In this document: positions 48,551 to 59,735 of the stretch, piece after piece
How positions within the stretch are numbered: the stretch's first letter is position 1
Layout: every line of letters starts with the position of its first letter
Assembly (NCBI GenBank): GCA_016801885.1
Contig: JAFBJY010001315.1
Coordinates: 124,001 to 188,000 of the forward strand
DNA length: 64,000 nt
DNA from: Toxotes chatareus
Lineage: Eukaryota > Chordata > Actinopteri > Toxotidae
Direction: 5' to 3'
The notes under the pieces: model-generated
Told to the model about the DNA's origin: nothing
Database searches by the model: none
The model's input: only the letters and a program-made list of their open reading frames with translations
Program-made: the position numbers and the translations under genes

Positions 48551-49084
48551 GGGATGGCTGCACTGCTGCTGTGACCCGGCTTGGTAACACAGTCGGCCAT
48601 TGCCAACTCTTAACATTCTCCTCTTCTTAGCTGTGTCTTCAGTAGCTAAACTTGTGTATCTATGCTGAAGATTAGAGAGAAAGCTCTGTTCTAAAACGTC
48701 TCTCTGTTTTCAGCTCTCAGGACTTTTGCAGCTTCTACCTCAGTCTCTACAGTTTGGAGTTTAGTCTCACTCCTGTGCTCTTGTTTGTACTTTGGGATAT
48801 CAGCCTTATGTCACTATTTACTGATCAGTTACAGCCATATCAGAGCTGTGTTATGTTACTGATAATGCAAACCAAAGTTTTCCTGCTTAACTGGGAAAAA
48901 GTTAATACAAAGAACTCTGAAATATCACATTCAGTGTGCGGCTCACACTGTTGGTGGTTGGGGTCTTCAGACTCCCTGAAAGCTGACATACAGTATTAGT
49001 TGAAGAAGGTAGTATTTTATTTTGGATGAAACACATCCAGGTGTATCACTGTCCCTGTATAGTGTGCTGACTTTCTAAATGTAC
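48551..49084. other. No gene seen
   Basis: An 81-codon frame at 48754-48999 has no recognised domain. The sequence from about 48660 to 48720 may belong to the same dead LINE as the next entry. Confidence 0.4.
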
Positions 49085-49250
49085 CTCGGACATGTTTTAA
49101 GACTCAGGAAGATTGTGCTTTCCAGTTTGCAGCCTCTAAACTTTGGAATAATCTCCCAGTAAGTCTGAGGTGTGTGGACTCTGTGGACTCTTTCACAAAG
49201 CAGATACAAATCCACCTGTTCAGACAGGTTTTTAGGTAACGTAGTATTTT
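49085..49250 (+). mobile_element. LINE C-terminal fragment
   Basis: A frame encodes FQFAASKLWNNLPVSL-like residues, then VDSVDSFTKQIQIHLFRQVF. This is the C-terminal tail widely seen in fish non-LTR retrotransposons (FWNNLP...LKTHLFR). Short and isolated. Confidence 0.55.
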
Positions 49251-49544
49251 ATGTTTACACTTGTGTTCTATATCTGCTCCTCTCTTGTATTTTATCTGCT
49301 GTTCTTATTGTTTTATTTATTTGTTTCTCTCTTTGACTGTGAAGCAGTGTGTGACTAGATTAGAGCCTTTGTGGAGGCAGAGTGATGAGTCTGTGCTTTA
49401 AATGAAAACTGGGATTGTGGAAAAATCTTCTTACCTAAAAATACAAAACGTTCATCCTGCTTCATCCTGTTCTGCCAGTTTACTTCTGCAGTTGAGACCA
49501 AACCTCATAACTTAAAGTGAATCTCTGAGCACAGACTTGTTCAA

Positions 49545-50215
49545 ATATACACACTGCCCTATACAAGAAGGGTCTTCTTAGGAGACTCAGGTCCTTTGGA
49601 GTGCAGGGGGCTCTCCTCAGGTCCTTCTTTGACTCTGCTGTGGCATCAGCCGTTTTCTATGGTGTGGTCTGCTGGAGCAGCATCATCTCTGGGCGGACAT
49701 GAAGAGACTGGACAAACTGATCAGGAAGGCCAGCTCAGTCCTGGGTTGCTCCCTTGACCCAGTGCAGGTGGTGGGAGAGAGGAGGATGGTAGCAAAGCTA
49801 TCATCAATGATGGAGAATGAGTCCCACCCCATGCAGGACACACTGACTGCACTGAGCAGCTCCTTCAGTGAGAGGCTGCTTCACCCCAAGACAGTGAAGG
49901 AGCGTTATCGCAGGTCCTTCCTTCCTGCGGCTGTTAGACTGTACAACCACATGCACACAAACCACTTGCACACATACTCTGTCCTGGACCTAAAAACTGG
50001 TGCTATATGTGCAGCCTTCTTCTTCTTCTTTTTTCATACTGTTTACTGTTTATAGTATTTATTATTATTATTATTATTATTATTGTGTATTATTGTGTAA
50101 ATCCTGAGTGTCTTCTTTGCTGCTGTAACAGTGTAATTTCCCATTGTGGGACTATTAAAGGTTTATCTTATCTTATCTTATCTTAGCTTATCTTATCTTA
50201 CTGCATATGAAGTTC
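49545..50215 (+). mobile_element. 3' end of a Jockey-type LINE
   Basis: Frame 49699-50055 reads LDKLIRKASSVLGCSLDPVQ and RRSFLPAAVRLYNHM, the conserved C-terminus of a fish LINE related to the one in the B blocks. The 3' untranslated region has a (TTA)n run (50058-50084), CCCATTGTGGGACTATTAAAGG and a (TTATC)n tail to 50209. Severely 5'-truncated, starting around RLRSFGVQ-coding sequence. Confidence 0.85.
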
Positions 50216-50319
50216 AATAAGGAAAACATTTACAGTGACACTGAGGCAATTAATTCAAATCTTATACCAACAGCCTGTAAAAGAAACTGTGTTCTCCTGT
50301 TAGCTTTTTAATTAGCTAT

Positions 50320-50955
50320 TGAATTTAATGTTTTATCAGTGATATGATTGTCAGTTGTTAATGTGAATCATAGTATGTTGCCTCTTAAATACAGTCACAG
50401 CAGTGTTTGTCCTTCAGAGCTGTGCAGAGGCTGAACTGGGCTGTGTCTCTTTTGTCAGAGTGAGGTGTAAAGCTGAGTGTTTGTCTGCTGACTGCTGGTA
50501 GAAATGACTGGAAAGTGTCTTTCTGTCTCCTGTCAGTCCATAATAAGTCCTCCTTCAATCATTTTGACTCATGTTTCTTTTAGATCTCGTTCAACTTATC
50601 TTGTGCTGTTAGACCTTAAATCCACAGAGTCCTGCTGTATGTTGGTCTCTTCTCTGCATCACACTGAGATAACAGTTACACCTGTCACCTGAATCAAGTA
50701 GGAAGCTGATGGTGAAAGTTAAATGACTTATTTTTATGCTGGTGTGAGAGTTTACATGCAAGTGTGTTTGTTAACTGTGAATCACATTGTGGTTAAGTTT
50801 GTGTTTGGGAGATTTCCTCCATGTGTTTATGGAAACAGATGAAGGTATCAGGTCATTCCATTATTTGATGATCTCTAGCTGTTAAACCATCCACAGCAGC
50901 TGTGGATGTGTGTGTGTGTTTTTGTCCTTTGATGCCTTTGATGTATCAACATTCT
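50320..50955 (-). repeat. Inverted copy of the right edge of the A part
   Basis: Reverse complement of 25070-25430 joined directly to 23690-24080 (and 9935-10260 in unit 1). TTTGGGAGATTTCCTCC, AGGTATCAGGTCATTCCA and GATGCCTTTGATGTATCAAC are clear matches. It is broken at 50955 by the LINE below. Because this copy lacks the material at 24,090-25,065, that material is probably an insertion in unit 2. Confidence 0.75.
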
Positions 50956-53163
50956 AGAATCAGAATCAGGTTTATTGGCCAAGCCAAGTTGTACATACAA
51001 ACAAGGAATTTGACTCGTTTTTCTTCCTCTCCTGTGGTACAACAACAAAGACAACAACAACAACACACAACCGACGGAACACTAATGGTGCAAAATGTGG
51101 GTGGTGCAATTTGTTCCAGAAACTAAAGATAACTATATAACTATTTACATATGTATAAATATATATCTAGGCTATTGACAGAGATAGTGCAGGTTATAGT
51201 GCAAAAAAAAAAAAAAAAAAACCATAAAGACACGGTGAAATGAGGTAGTGGAAAAATGTGCAAAGATGCTGAAGGAGGTAGTGGGGAAAGAAACAGTCAC
51301 ATATTCATCAGAGCCACAGCCTGGGGAAAGAAACTGTCCTTGTATCGGCTGGTTTTGGCGAGCAATGTTCTGAAGCGCCTGGCGGAGGGAGGAGTTTAAA
51401 CAGTTTGTGACCAGGATGTGAGGGGTCTGCAGAGATGTTTTAGCACGGTTCCTAACTCTGACCTGGTATAGGTCTTGTATGGAGGGTAGGTTGGTGCCGA
51501 TAATCCTCTCTGCAGCCCGGATTGTCCGTTGCAGTCCAGTCTTATCCCGTTTGGTGGCTGATCCAAACCAGACGGTGATGGAAGTGCAGAGGACAGACTG
51601 GATGATGGCGCTGTAAAAAATGATCAGCAGCTCCTTAGGCAGGTTAAACTTCCTGAGCTGACGTAGGAAGTATAACCTCTGCTGAGCCTTCTTCCTTAAA
51701 CAGTCAATGTGGAGGGTCCACTTCAGGTCCCGGGAGATGGTGGTACCCAGAAACCTGAAGGATTCCACAGTGGACACTGTATTGTTCATGATGGTGAGGG
51801 GGAGGGAAGTGGGGGGGTTTCTCCTGAAGTCCACTGTCATCTCCACTGTTTTGAGCAGGTTCAGCTTCAGGTGGTTCTGACCACACCGCAGGACCAGCTG
51901 TTTCACCTCCTGTCTGTAAGCAGACTCGTCGCCGTCCTGGATCAGTCCAATGACAGTGGTGTCGTCTGCGAACTTCAGAATTTCCACAGATGGATCACTT
52001 GAGGTACAGTCATTGGTGTAGAGGGAGAAGAGCAGTGGGGAGAGGACACACCCCTGGGGGGCACCAGTGCTGATGGCCCGGGTCTTGGATGTGATTCTCC
52101 CAAGCCTCACCTGCTGCTGCCTCTCCGTCAAGAAGCTGGTGATCCACTGACAGGTGGAGGCAGGCACTGTGAGCTGGGAGAGCTTCTGATGGAGGAGTTC
52201 AGGGATGATGGTGTTGAACGCCGAACTGAAGTCCACGAACAGGATCCTTGCATATGTCCCTGGGGAGTCGAGGTGGTGCAGGATGTGTTGCAGTCCCATG
52301 TTGACTGCATCATCTGCTGACCTGTTTGCCCGATAGGCAAACTGCAGGGGGTCCAGCAGGGGCCAGCTATGTCCCTCAGGTGGTTCAACACTAGTCTCTC
52401 AAAGTTTTCATGACCACAGACGTCAGGGCGACGGGTCTGTAGTCATTAAGTCCAGTGATAATGGGCTTCTTGGGCACTGGGATGATGGTGGAGCGTTTGA
52501 GGCAGGAGGGCACTTCACACAGCTCCAGGGATTGGTTGAAGATCCGGGTGAAGATGGGCGTCAGCTGCTCAGCACAGACTCTCAGGCAGGAGGGGACACT
52601 CCATCAGGTCCTGGAGCCTTCCTGGTCTTTTGTCTCTGAAGGAGCCGACACACATCCTCTTCACGGATCGTCAGGGCAGGCGGGGGGCTGGGGCAGTGGG
52701 GGAGGTGTTGCAGGTGGGTTCTTTGTGTGGCCGTGAGGTGTGAGAAAGTCCTTATCAAACCTGCAGTAGAAGGTGTTAAGTTCCTCAGCCAGTCTGGGAT
52801 CTTCTGCAGGGTGGGGGATGGTCTCCTGTAGTTGGTGATGTGATTAAGACCTCTCCAAACTGATGCAGAGTCATTTGTTGAGAGGCTGTTTTTTAGCCTC
52901 TCACTGTAGCTTCTCTTTGCCACTCTGATCTCCTTGGTCAGTTTGTTCCTGGTCTGTTTAAACAGGGCCTGGTCCCCACTCCTGTAGGCCTCCTCCTTGG
53001 CCTGGCGCAGCTTCCTCAGATTGGGAGTAAACCATGGCTTGTTGTTGTTATATGTACAGAAGGTCTTGGTCTGCACACACATGTCCTCACAAAAACTGAT
53101 GTACGATGTCACAGTGTCAGTAAGTTCGTTGATGTTAGTGGCTGCAGCTTCGAAAAACACTCA
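50956..53163 (-). mobile_element. 5'-truncated LINE (Rex1/L2-like) with CTGATTCTGATTC tail
   Basis: The minus-strand 3' end is GGCCAATAAACCTGATTC followed by TGATTC (plus 50956-50980), a well-known fish LINE tail. A poly-A-like run is at 51202-51220. Coding order on the minus strand is the linker with KTRKAPGPDG (frame 53160-52582), then RT (52299-51172). The endonuclease is absent; the 5' end near 53163 coincides with a foldback. Two frame changes between about 52600 and 52300 disconnect the linker from RT. Confidence 0.9.
51172..52299 (-). pseudogene. LINE reverse transcriptase, long surviving frame
   Basis: 375 codons, the longest frame in the window, encoding the RT palm and thumb of a Jockey-superfamily LINE. 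FVDFSSAFNT (residues 21-30, first catalytic Asp), GAPQGCVLSPLLF (79-91) and FADD (110-113, catalytic Asp pair) are intact. CLRKKAQQRLYFLRQLRKF and AERIIGTNLPSIQDLYQ follow. The N-terminal fingers lie in other frames upstream (52300-52600) and the last 60 or so residues run into 3' untranslated sequence, ending in low-complexity Phe. It is a transposon fragment with a broken reading frame, not a host gene. The frame suggests a fairly recent insertion. Confidence 0.9.
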
Positions 53164-53193
53164 AAGCTGCAGCCACTAACATCAACGAACTTA
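53121..53193. repeat. Perfect 30-bp inverted repeat with 13-nt loop
   Basis: Arm 53121-53150 (starting TAAGTTCGTTGATG) is the exact reverse complement of 53164-53193 (ending CATCAACGAACTTA). The loop is CGAAAAACACTCA. It sits at the 5' end of the truncated LINE, so the distal arm is an inverted piece of the LINE's own sequence, as produced by 5'-end inversion or foldback during target-primed reverse transcription. Confidence 0.95.
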
Positions 53194-53502
53194 ATGTGTG
53201 CAGATAGATCACCCTGTCACAATGACAAACTTCACAATGTAGAATAATCAAGGTGCTTTTCTGTCCTAGTGTTTAAATGGATCTGGTCAACCTGCTAGGA
53301 GGACCTAACATGGTTGTGAACACAAGGGTGAACAGGTAAAGTAGACACTGTGGCATTGAGGCAGGGCTCCAGTTCCTTAAAGATGGAGCATTATTTCTCA
53401 CAGGAGTAAGGTTAGAGGATTGAGATTTGGTCCTTGCTTTGAGGAGCTTTCATTTTCTCCTTTTTCTTTTCTTTTTCTTTTTTTGTGGGTTTTCTCTCAT
53501 AG
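53194..53502. other. No gene seen
   Basis: Sequence to the right of the LINE foldback. The interrupted A-part sequence does not resume here. Ends in a T-rich tract that serves as the pyrimidine tract of the next entry. Confidence 0.4.
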
Positions 53503-53626
53503 GGTTTCACACAATCAGCTAGAGGTCCAGTGTCAGTCCACTGTTGGTGGAGTCACAGACACAGACCAACAACAGGAGAACCTGGAGCTCCAGGAGTCAT
53601 TAAGATCAGAGTGTAATAGTATCTGA
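53503..53626 (+). CDS. Possible terminal coding exon, unknown gene
   Basis: A long pyrimidine tract ending TTTTCTCTCATAG (AG at 53501-53502) is a convincing 3' splice site. The following frame runs 41 codons (VSHNQLEVQCQSTVGG, then TDTDQQQENLELQES) to TGA at 53624. It is polar, acidic and without a membrane segment, like a cytoplasmic tail. I find no matching upstream exon, polyadenylation signal or family. An immune-receptor tail is only a guess from the neighbourhood. Could be chance. Confidence 0.25.
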
Positions 53627-54718
53627 GACTTTACTGTAAATATTCCAGTTCTGGACGTCACAGCACAAAGTGGAGAGAGCTGTGTGTTATTTTAGGAAGT
53701 TTTGTCCATGTGAAGGTGAGGCTGTGAGCTCATTACCTGAGTTTGAATTAAAGATGGAGAGAGGAGAAGCATCACCTCAGTGAAAAAGTCAAGAGTAGAA
53801 TACAAACAAGACACAAAGAGATGCAGCTCTTCTCCAGCTCTGCATTTTTATACACAGCACAAACACATCTCACTTCATTTCTATAGACAATCAGCAGTGG
53901 GTGAAATGTTTATACATTTAGCTCCATATAGGAAACACAATATTCATTGCTTCTCACAGACAAACTGTTTTAAATGCTGTGAACAGGAAACAGTTTGATG
54001 TCTTGGTAAAATCTTCTTATTTCCAATGTGTGAATCACTTTCATCATCTCTCAAGATTTGGCCAAAAAAACAAAGAAGCACAGTTTAAGACTCAGGAGAA
54101 ATAATCTCCCAGTCCAATGCAAACTAACCAGCACACACTGTTTCCACTTCTACAATCATCTACTTATTATTGTGCTTCAGTGTTTCAGCCTTCTTACATT
54201 GACCTATCACTGAGTCCACTTGTGTCTTATACTGAACACTAGGTTCAAATCTCCTTTTGGCTTTGAGCCTTGATCTTTAGTTCATTTCCAGTGCAATACA
54301 ATTATGTCCTGTAGTAAATCTGCAGAATGAGTCGTAGGACTTAAAGCTGGATCAGCTGTTGCATGAAGTGTTTCAGGCTGTGTTCATGTTCACCCTCTTT
54401 GGTTAAGGGACAGTAAAACAATCAGTGATTTCCTCCCTGTGGAGTAAATTTAGGCTGCTGAGAATTCTTCCTGCCTTGAAAACCTTAGTCCTGAAACTGG
54501 AATCTAAAATATGTTGATGTGTTTGAGGTGGCATGTGATGCATTTGGATGAGTGTTCATTTGCTGTGTTTTGACTGTAGGAGGAAAACTGTTGATGACTG
54601 TGAGGGCAGAATAAGTTTGGAAGTTTAACTCTGCCACTTTAGACTCTCAGCTCTGATTCTTGTTTTCTGCTCCATGCAGCTCATCTACAGGACTGTATTA
54701 AGTCCTAGTTGTTGAAGG
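53627..54718. other. No gene seen
   Basis: About 1.1 kb of AT-rich sequence with no recognised repeat. The 72-codon frame at 53780-53998 has no domain. Confidence 0.45.
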
Positions 54719-55724
54719 ATCTTAATTAGGGGTGTGCGATATGATGATATTAGATTGTGAAGGCGATCTTGATGTTGACGATCTGCCAGAGAGAGAGATC
54801 GTATTATCGTCTATAGGACACATTCTATTAATTGCAGCTCTATGCTTGCGCACAGACGCACGAGAAGGTTTTTTTTTCCTTGGGCAACTAACAGCCCGCT
54901 TCACGTGAACATGACCAACCAATCATGGCGGCACGAGCAGTGCTGATTTTTACTCAGAATACGTAACGCTGTTTCTGTCTTGGCCAACGCATTCCTGTCC
55001 CGGCTCTGTTTTGCCGGCTGCGGCTCAAGCAGCCGGCTCCTCACCCAACTCCATTCTGACCAACTGATCGGGCGAATAGCTCGTTTATTTCCGTTTGTTT
55101 TCGTGGAGCTGGGGCTTCTGGGAAACGCATCGGGTTGCCTTCGTTCATTTAGAGAATAAATATAAAGTCGTGAAACAGAGAAGTATCGTCACGTAATCCA
55201 TTGATTTCAACAATGTAACTGTATTCTGAATACTATCTATTTAAACTGTAACTGTAATGGAATACAGTTACTCATGATTTGTACTCTGAATGCGTAACGC
55301 CATTACACGTATTGCGTTACTCCCCAACACTGCGTATGGAACTGGTTTGGGTTTCCTCCAAACGACAAAGCACAAACACAACAAACCTCTTTAACCACCT
55401 GAAGAGGCAGCATCCGAAACAATTAGCTGAGAGCCAAGCAGCGAGGCCAACCACACATCAGCCAGTGGTAACGTCTAAAGACATTACACAAAAACAACCA
55501 ACTATAACACAAGCCTTTGATAAAAAGCACGCTGTGTGAGAGAAGTAGCAAACGGTGGAAAGAGGTGACTTTTTTATCTTTATAACTAAGTTTTCACAAA
55601 GAAAATAGTTTGGTTCTAAATTAACTTCACTGTAAAAATGAACTGATAAAATCGTGATTGTGATTTTACCATTAAAAAATCATGATGTGATATTTTTGCC
55701 ATATCGCCCACCCCTAATCTTAAT
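54719..55724. mobile_element. hAT-type element (990 bp) with 8-bp target-site duplications
   Basis: The element spans 54727-55716. Left terminal repeat TAGGGGTGTGCGATAT and right terminal repeat (reverse complement TAGGGGTGGGCGATAT) match at 15 of 16 bases. ATCTTAAT flanks it directly at 54719-54726 and 55717-55724. Inside, 55380-55440 encodes the tail of a BED zinc finger (NTTNLFNHLKRQHPKQ, with the two zinc-binding His in HLKRQH), preceded by a frameshifted trace of its W...GF start. It is thus the 5' end of a transposase gene with the rest deleted. Confidence 0.9.
54938..55332 (-). mobile_element. CAGTGTTGGGGAGTAACG repeat nested in the hAT element
   Basis: The right end CGTTACTCCCCAACACTG is the reverse complement of a terminal sequence found on abundant fish hAT MITEs, with GTAACTGTATTC-type internal motifs. 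It interrupts the BED-finger exon of the host element. The left boundary (near CAGTGCTGATTT) is uncertain and I see no 8-bp duplication. Confidence 0.6.
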
Positions 55725-56015
55725 TATTAAGCAGAGAAACTATTTCATATGAGGAAATGGTACATTCATTTTTTGAAATGTTTCCTTTCTTCTGTTTCCT
55801 TGTCTTTTGATGATGGTCACTAAGCTCCAAATCTTGTAGCTGTTCAGAATTCAGCCTCAGTCAGTGTGAGAGAGCTGATATGTTTAAAGGTTCATAGACT
55901 GAAAAGGTTCTGAGAAGTTCTCTTGAAAATGGATCCTAAATTTAACTCTAACAAATTGCACAGTCCTGAAGCACTAATGAAATAATATTTTGATTGGTGT
56001 GTTGGAGTAAAGTGA

Positions 56016-56050
<35 letters not shown>

Positions 56051-56469
56051 CTTGTTTAGATGTAACAGAGCCCACAGCCATTCTGAAGAATGACACAATC
56101 AGAAAATACATTTGGCCTTTGAGGAATTTAATTGTGTGCCTGCTCCAAATGCTATGCTAGGTCTATGTGGAGCAGCTTGTGTGATACATTATGTTTCTGT
56201 TTGTTTTCTGTGAAACTGTGAATATTATTAGCTGACTGGATGAATAGAACACAAGAGAGATTTGTTTGTGCAGATAGATGAGACCTTAATGTGTCGACTA
56301 ACCCTTATTTTAAGATTCACACACACACTGTGTTCTGCAGGTAGTTCTCACTGCAGCAGCTGTAGAATTTTATTATTATGACCACAATTACACCACAAGA
56401 GCCAGTTTGACTCTGTCATTTCCAGGCTCTGTTTCCAGTTCACCATTCACCACACAATGATGTACTTTA
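55725..56469. other. No gene seen; contains (AC)17
   Basis: A perfect AC run lies at 56016-56049. The rest is AT-rich intergenic sequence without recognised features. Confidence 0.6.
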
Positions 56470-59400
56470 TTTCTTCATGATGACTCTTGAAAGTTTTTGA
56501 AGAGAGAGGAGAAAATTTCTTCTGTCATTTTTCCCTTTTTTTCTCACAAAACTCGTTTTAAAGATTTTCAAGATTCAAAAAAAACACATTTTCTTGGTGG
56601 TCGGAGAAAATGATGAACTGTTCCATCATTTATCCAGAAGTTTCTATAGTAATGTGATCATTATTCTGTGACTGTGACAGGAGGAGTTCAGTGAATTGAT
56701 GTGACTCGTCTGTGCTCTTTCACTGCTCATTTTAATGAAGTATATATTCCCTCTCTGTATTATGATATTGGATTGTAACTCAGCTTTACCACAACACTGT
56801 CATTGTACACCTGTATGTTTTGTTCACCGTGTTGATCCATCTGTCTTCCTGTATTCATTCTCTCACTCCCTCGCTCACTACAACCACATACACTAAATAC
56901 ACTAAACTGTAGTAAAGTGTGGAAAAGCAAATCCATTATGTGTGTGGCTGGATAATGTGGCTGGATGATGTTCAGAGGAAACAGAAGTTTATTAACAGCA
57001 GTGGAGGTGGGAGACTGGGGTTTGTATCCAGAGTCCACTCTGTGGTTAGGTTTGGTATTTACAGCTATTTAACAATACACACAAGCTAACTTGCATACGG
57101 CCTAATACAAATGTCACACACACACATTTCATCAGAGAGACCAGCTCTCAGAAATAAGTCCAGCAGTGGAGAAAGTCCAACAGGCTCCACATGTTTCTGT
57201 GCTGAGAGGAGACTGTACTGAAGCTGTCAGCTGTACCATCAGCCTCTGAGGCTGCTCTGCTCTCTGTGTCACACACTGCTACTGTACATGAAGACTGCTG
57301 TCAGCTCGGCTCAGCTCCACTCATCACTAACTTCATTTAGAGCAAACAGAGCTCTGCTGTAACAGGAAGCAGCAGAAAGTCAGAGGCTTCGCCGTGAGGA
57401 GCGCAGACCTCTCTGTCATGTCAGGTGTTTTCAGGAAGGACGCACACACCTTCACAACTCGAGTCAGCATCAGACGGACACACGCACAATAAACATCCAC
57501 GGTAGCTGTAATTTCCCTTTCCCGGTGTTTCCTAGTGGAAAACGCCAGGACATGAAATGAAAAGACTGAAACGATCCGTTGCCTTGAAATCCAAAGAGGA
57601 AAGCGACGGCGGGGATCCACACGGTGTGTATCCAGAAGTAAAGCATGGTGTCCTTTAATCAGCTACAAAAGCTCCGCGCTCTTCCTGACGAAGCTCCGTG
57701 TCCAGCGGTTCATTTCCAGAAGAGAAAGCGCTGCAGATGAAGCCGAGCGGAGGAAGAAATCCCAGTGTGAACGCTGCTGATGAACACAAGAGCTGGAGAC
57801 TCTGTCTCTGCTTCTTCTGCTGCTTTGCTGACCCCTACCGGAACTGTTATCCAGAGAGGAAGAGACTGTGTCTGTGTGTGAGTCCTCTGTCTCTGTCTCT
57901 GTGTGCTCAGTATGTTGCTACTAAAGCAGCGTTTCATGGTTCAGGACTGACAGCAGGACTAATGTGGACAAGTCCAACTCATTTCATTCAGCACCACAAC
58001 CATGATCTGTCACATGGAGTGAAGTGAAGCCAGTGAAGAGGAGGGGAATGGGAGGAGGAAGCAACACAAACTGTTTACTGGTCTCTGATGGGATCTTAGC
58101 CAGCAGTTTGTCTCTGTGTTATTCTGTCTCTGCACCGTTAAACATTCATACTCAGGTGGACAGTCACAGTAGACACTGTCTAATGTCCAGAGGAAAAAAA
58201 AGTTCTTTTATCACATATTAAAGCTGTGTGATGTTCACTGACACTGACCATGTGTAGTTTAAATACATACGTGCAAGTTTATTTTCCTTAACACAGAAGA
58301 TGAGCTGATTAATGCAGGAAACAACATGAGTCAGACTCAAGTATCTGCCTTTATAATTCTAAAAACATGAGCTGAGGACAAAAGGTGAAGACGACAGCTC
58401 ATATGGAAAATTGGTGCAAATTTTTTTTTTCTGTTAATAACATTAGTTCATATTTTCCACTTTTGATATATGATGGTATTATAAAAATATATCTGTCTTT
58501 TCAGTCTAAAATCCTTCTAGTGTATCTACAGGAGCTGATTAGTCCCATATATACAGTGGTGTTCCAGTATATGTCAGAGGTCAAAGTGAAGACAGTCTAG
58601 TTGGTCTCATTGGATAAAGCCAGTTATCTGTGTGCAAACAAGCGTGACAGCAGATTTATTCCACTTAGTTCTGTCAGAGCCACTGAAGCTGTTTCTTTAC
58701 TTTTTATTCTTCCCTCCAGCTGCAGTGAGAACATCTACAGAAGAAACATTATTATTATTATTTACTGTCCAACACAGTAAAGTGTAAATGATGGACATTT
58801 ACTCAACACAACTTTTTATTTCCACTGTCACAGGATAGAAAGAACAAAGAACTTCACTAAGAGCCTTGTTTCATAATTCATTTCCAGCCCACAGTGTTTC
58901 TGTCCTCCAGCAAACCTTTGGATGTCAGTGTGTCAAGCTAATGTTGGTGAATCTGAGGCTGTGTTGACTGAGAGAAGAAGCTGTGAGATCTTTTAGACCC
59001 TGAGGACTCACTCTGGACTGATTTGATAGATGCTCCACAAATAAAAGTGCTTCTCCACTCAACTAACTACTACTCCTCATAGGGACTGTCTGCAGGAACT
59101 GAAGCTGCTTTTGGTCAAAGAGATATTCATGTGTTCACTGTTCACTCAGGACCATTCAGCTGGGTTGGTGAATTCAGCACCAAGGACAGCAGCAGCTGAA
59201 CTGTACACAACTACTAACAGATAGATGGAGTGTGTACAACATTCATGTTAATGTATCTGCTGAAATCCTGTTGGAAGTAGCATAAAGTGTCCTCCAGGCT
59301 GATGGTAGTAACCTGCTGCAATTAACCAATGATGAGCCCATTAGCCTCTATAATGAAGTTCACACATATTATTATTTGCAACACAGGATGAAGACAATTA

Positions 59401-59735
59401 GTTTAAAAGAATCATTTGAAGGTTTATGAGAGTTGCGACTTTATTTTTAATCCTGTTGCTGTAGATTTTCCTCAACTCCAAACAATGTGGACTGTGAAGT
59501 GAAGCATTAACAAGCTCTCAGTCAGCACCATGGAAAGAGGCAGAGACGACTGCTGTTCTCTCTACAGTACAAAACAATTAGCACTGTTTACACTTTTATT
59601 TTCTCATGGTTCCATTTTTTCAGTGTTACTTCAAATTGATGAAATCACAGTTGTACAGTCATCTCTCTATCATCTCTTATTTCCATCCTACCCTTTTTTT
59701 TCCCAGATCCCAAGTCCAGTTCTCCTGCACTGCAG
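56470..59735 (-). repeat. Inverted copy of the A part (5.39-8.49 kb)
   Basis: Reverse complement aligns with unit 1 from CTTTCAAGAGTCATCATGAAG (about 8455-8475) to the CCAGTTCTCCTGC stretch near 5390, with few differences by eye (clearly fewer and cleaner than between units 1 and 2). It lacks the LINE fragment at 8494. It keeps about 105 bp after the leader ORF that both tandem units have lost. Homology ends at 59735, about 30 bases past the CCCAG acceptor-like site. Confidence 0.9.
57470..57646 (-). CDS. 58-codon ORF with signal-peptide-like start (most complete copy)
   Basis: On the minus strand, ATG at 57646 in context GACACCATGC opens 58 codons to TGA at 57472-57470. Residues 1-20 begin MLYFWIHTVWIPAVAFLF, a hydrophobic aromatic core with no charge, followed by a polar, Lys-containing segment (residues 36-48, FPLGNTGKGKLQL). 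This is the shape of a secretory leader plus start of a mature chain. AAG|GTGTGTGC about 25 bases after the stop, and weaker GT sites inside, could be donors. The peptide core is conserved at 7418. Downstream exons would lie toward 56.5 kb and lower; none is recognisable. A first exon of a secreted or membrane receptor is plausible but unproven. Confidence 0.35.
   Translation of the reverse strand: MLYFWIHTVWIPAVAFLFGFQGNGSFQSFHFMSWRFPLGNTGKGKLQLPWMFIVRVSV

Noticed and set aside
50058..50209. CRISPR-like array
   Set aside because: (TTA)n and (TTATC)n are simple repeats in a LINE 3' tail; no spacers, and the genome is vertebrate.
51172..52299. 375-codon frame as a host gene
   Set aside because: It carries FADD and the other RT motifs of a LINE, is joined to a LINE linker upstream and has a LINE 3' tail.
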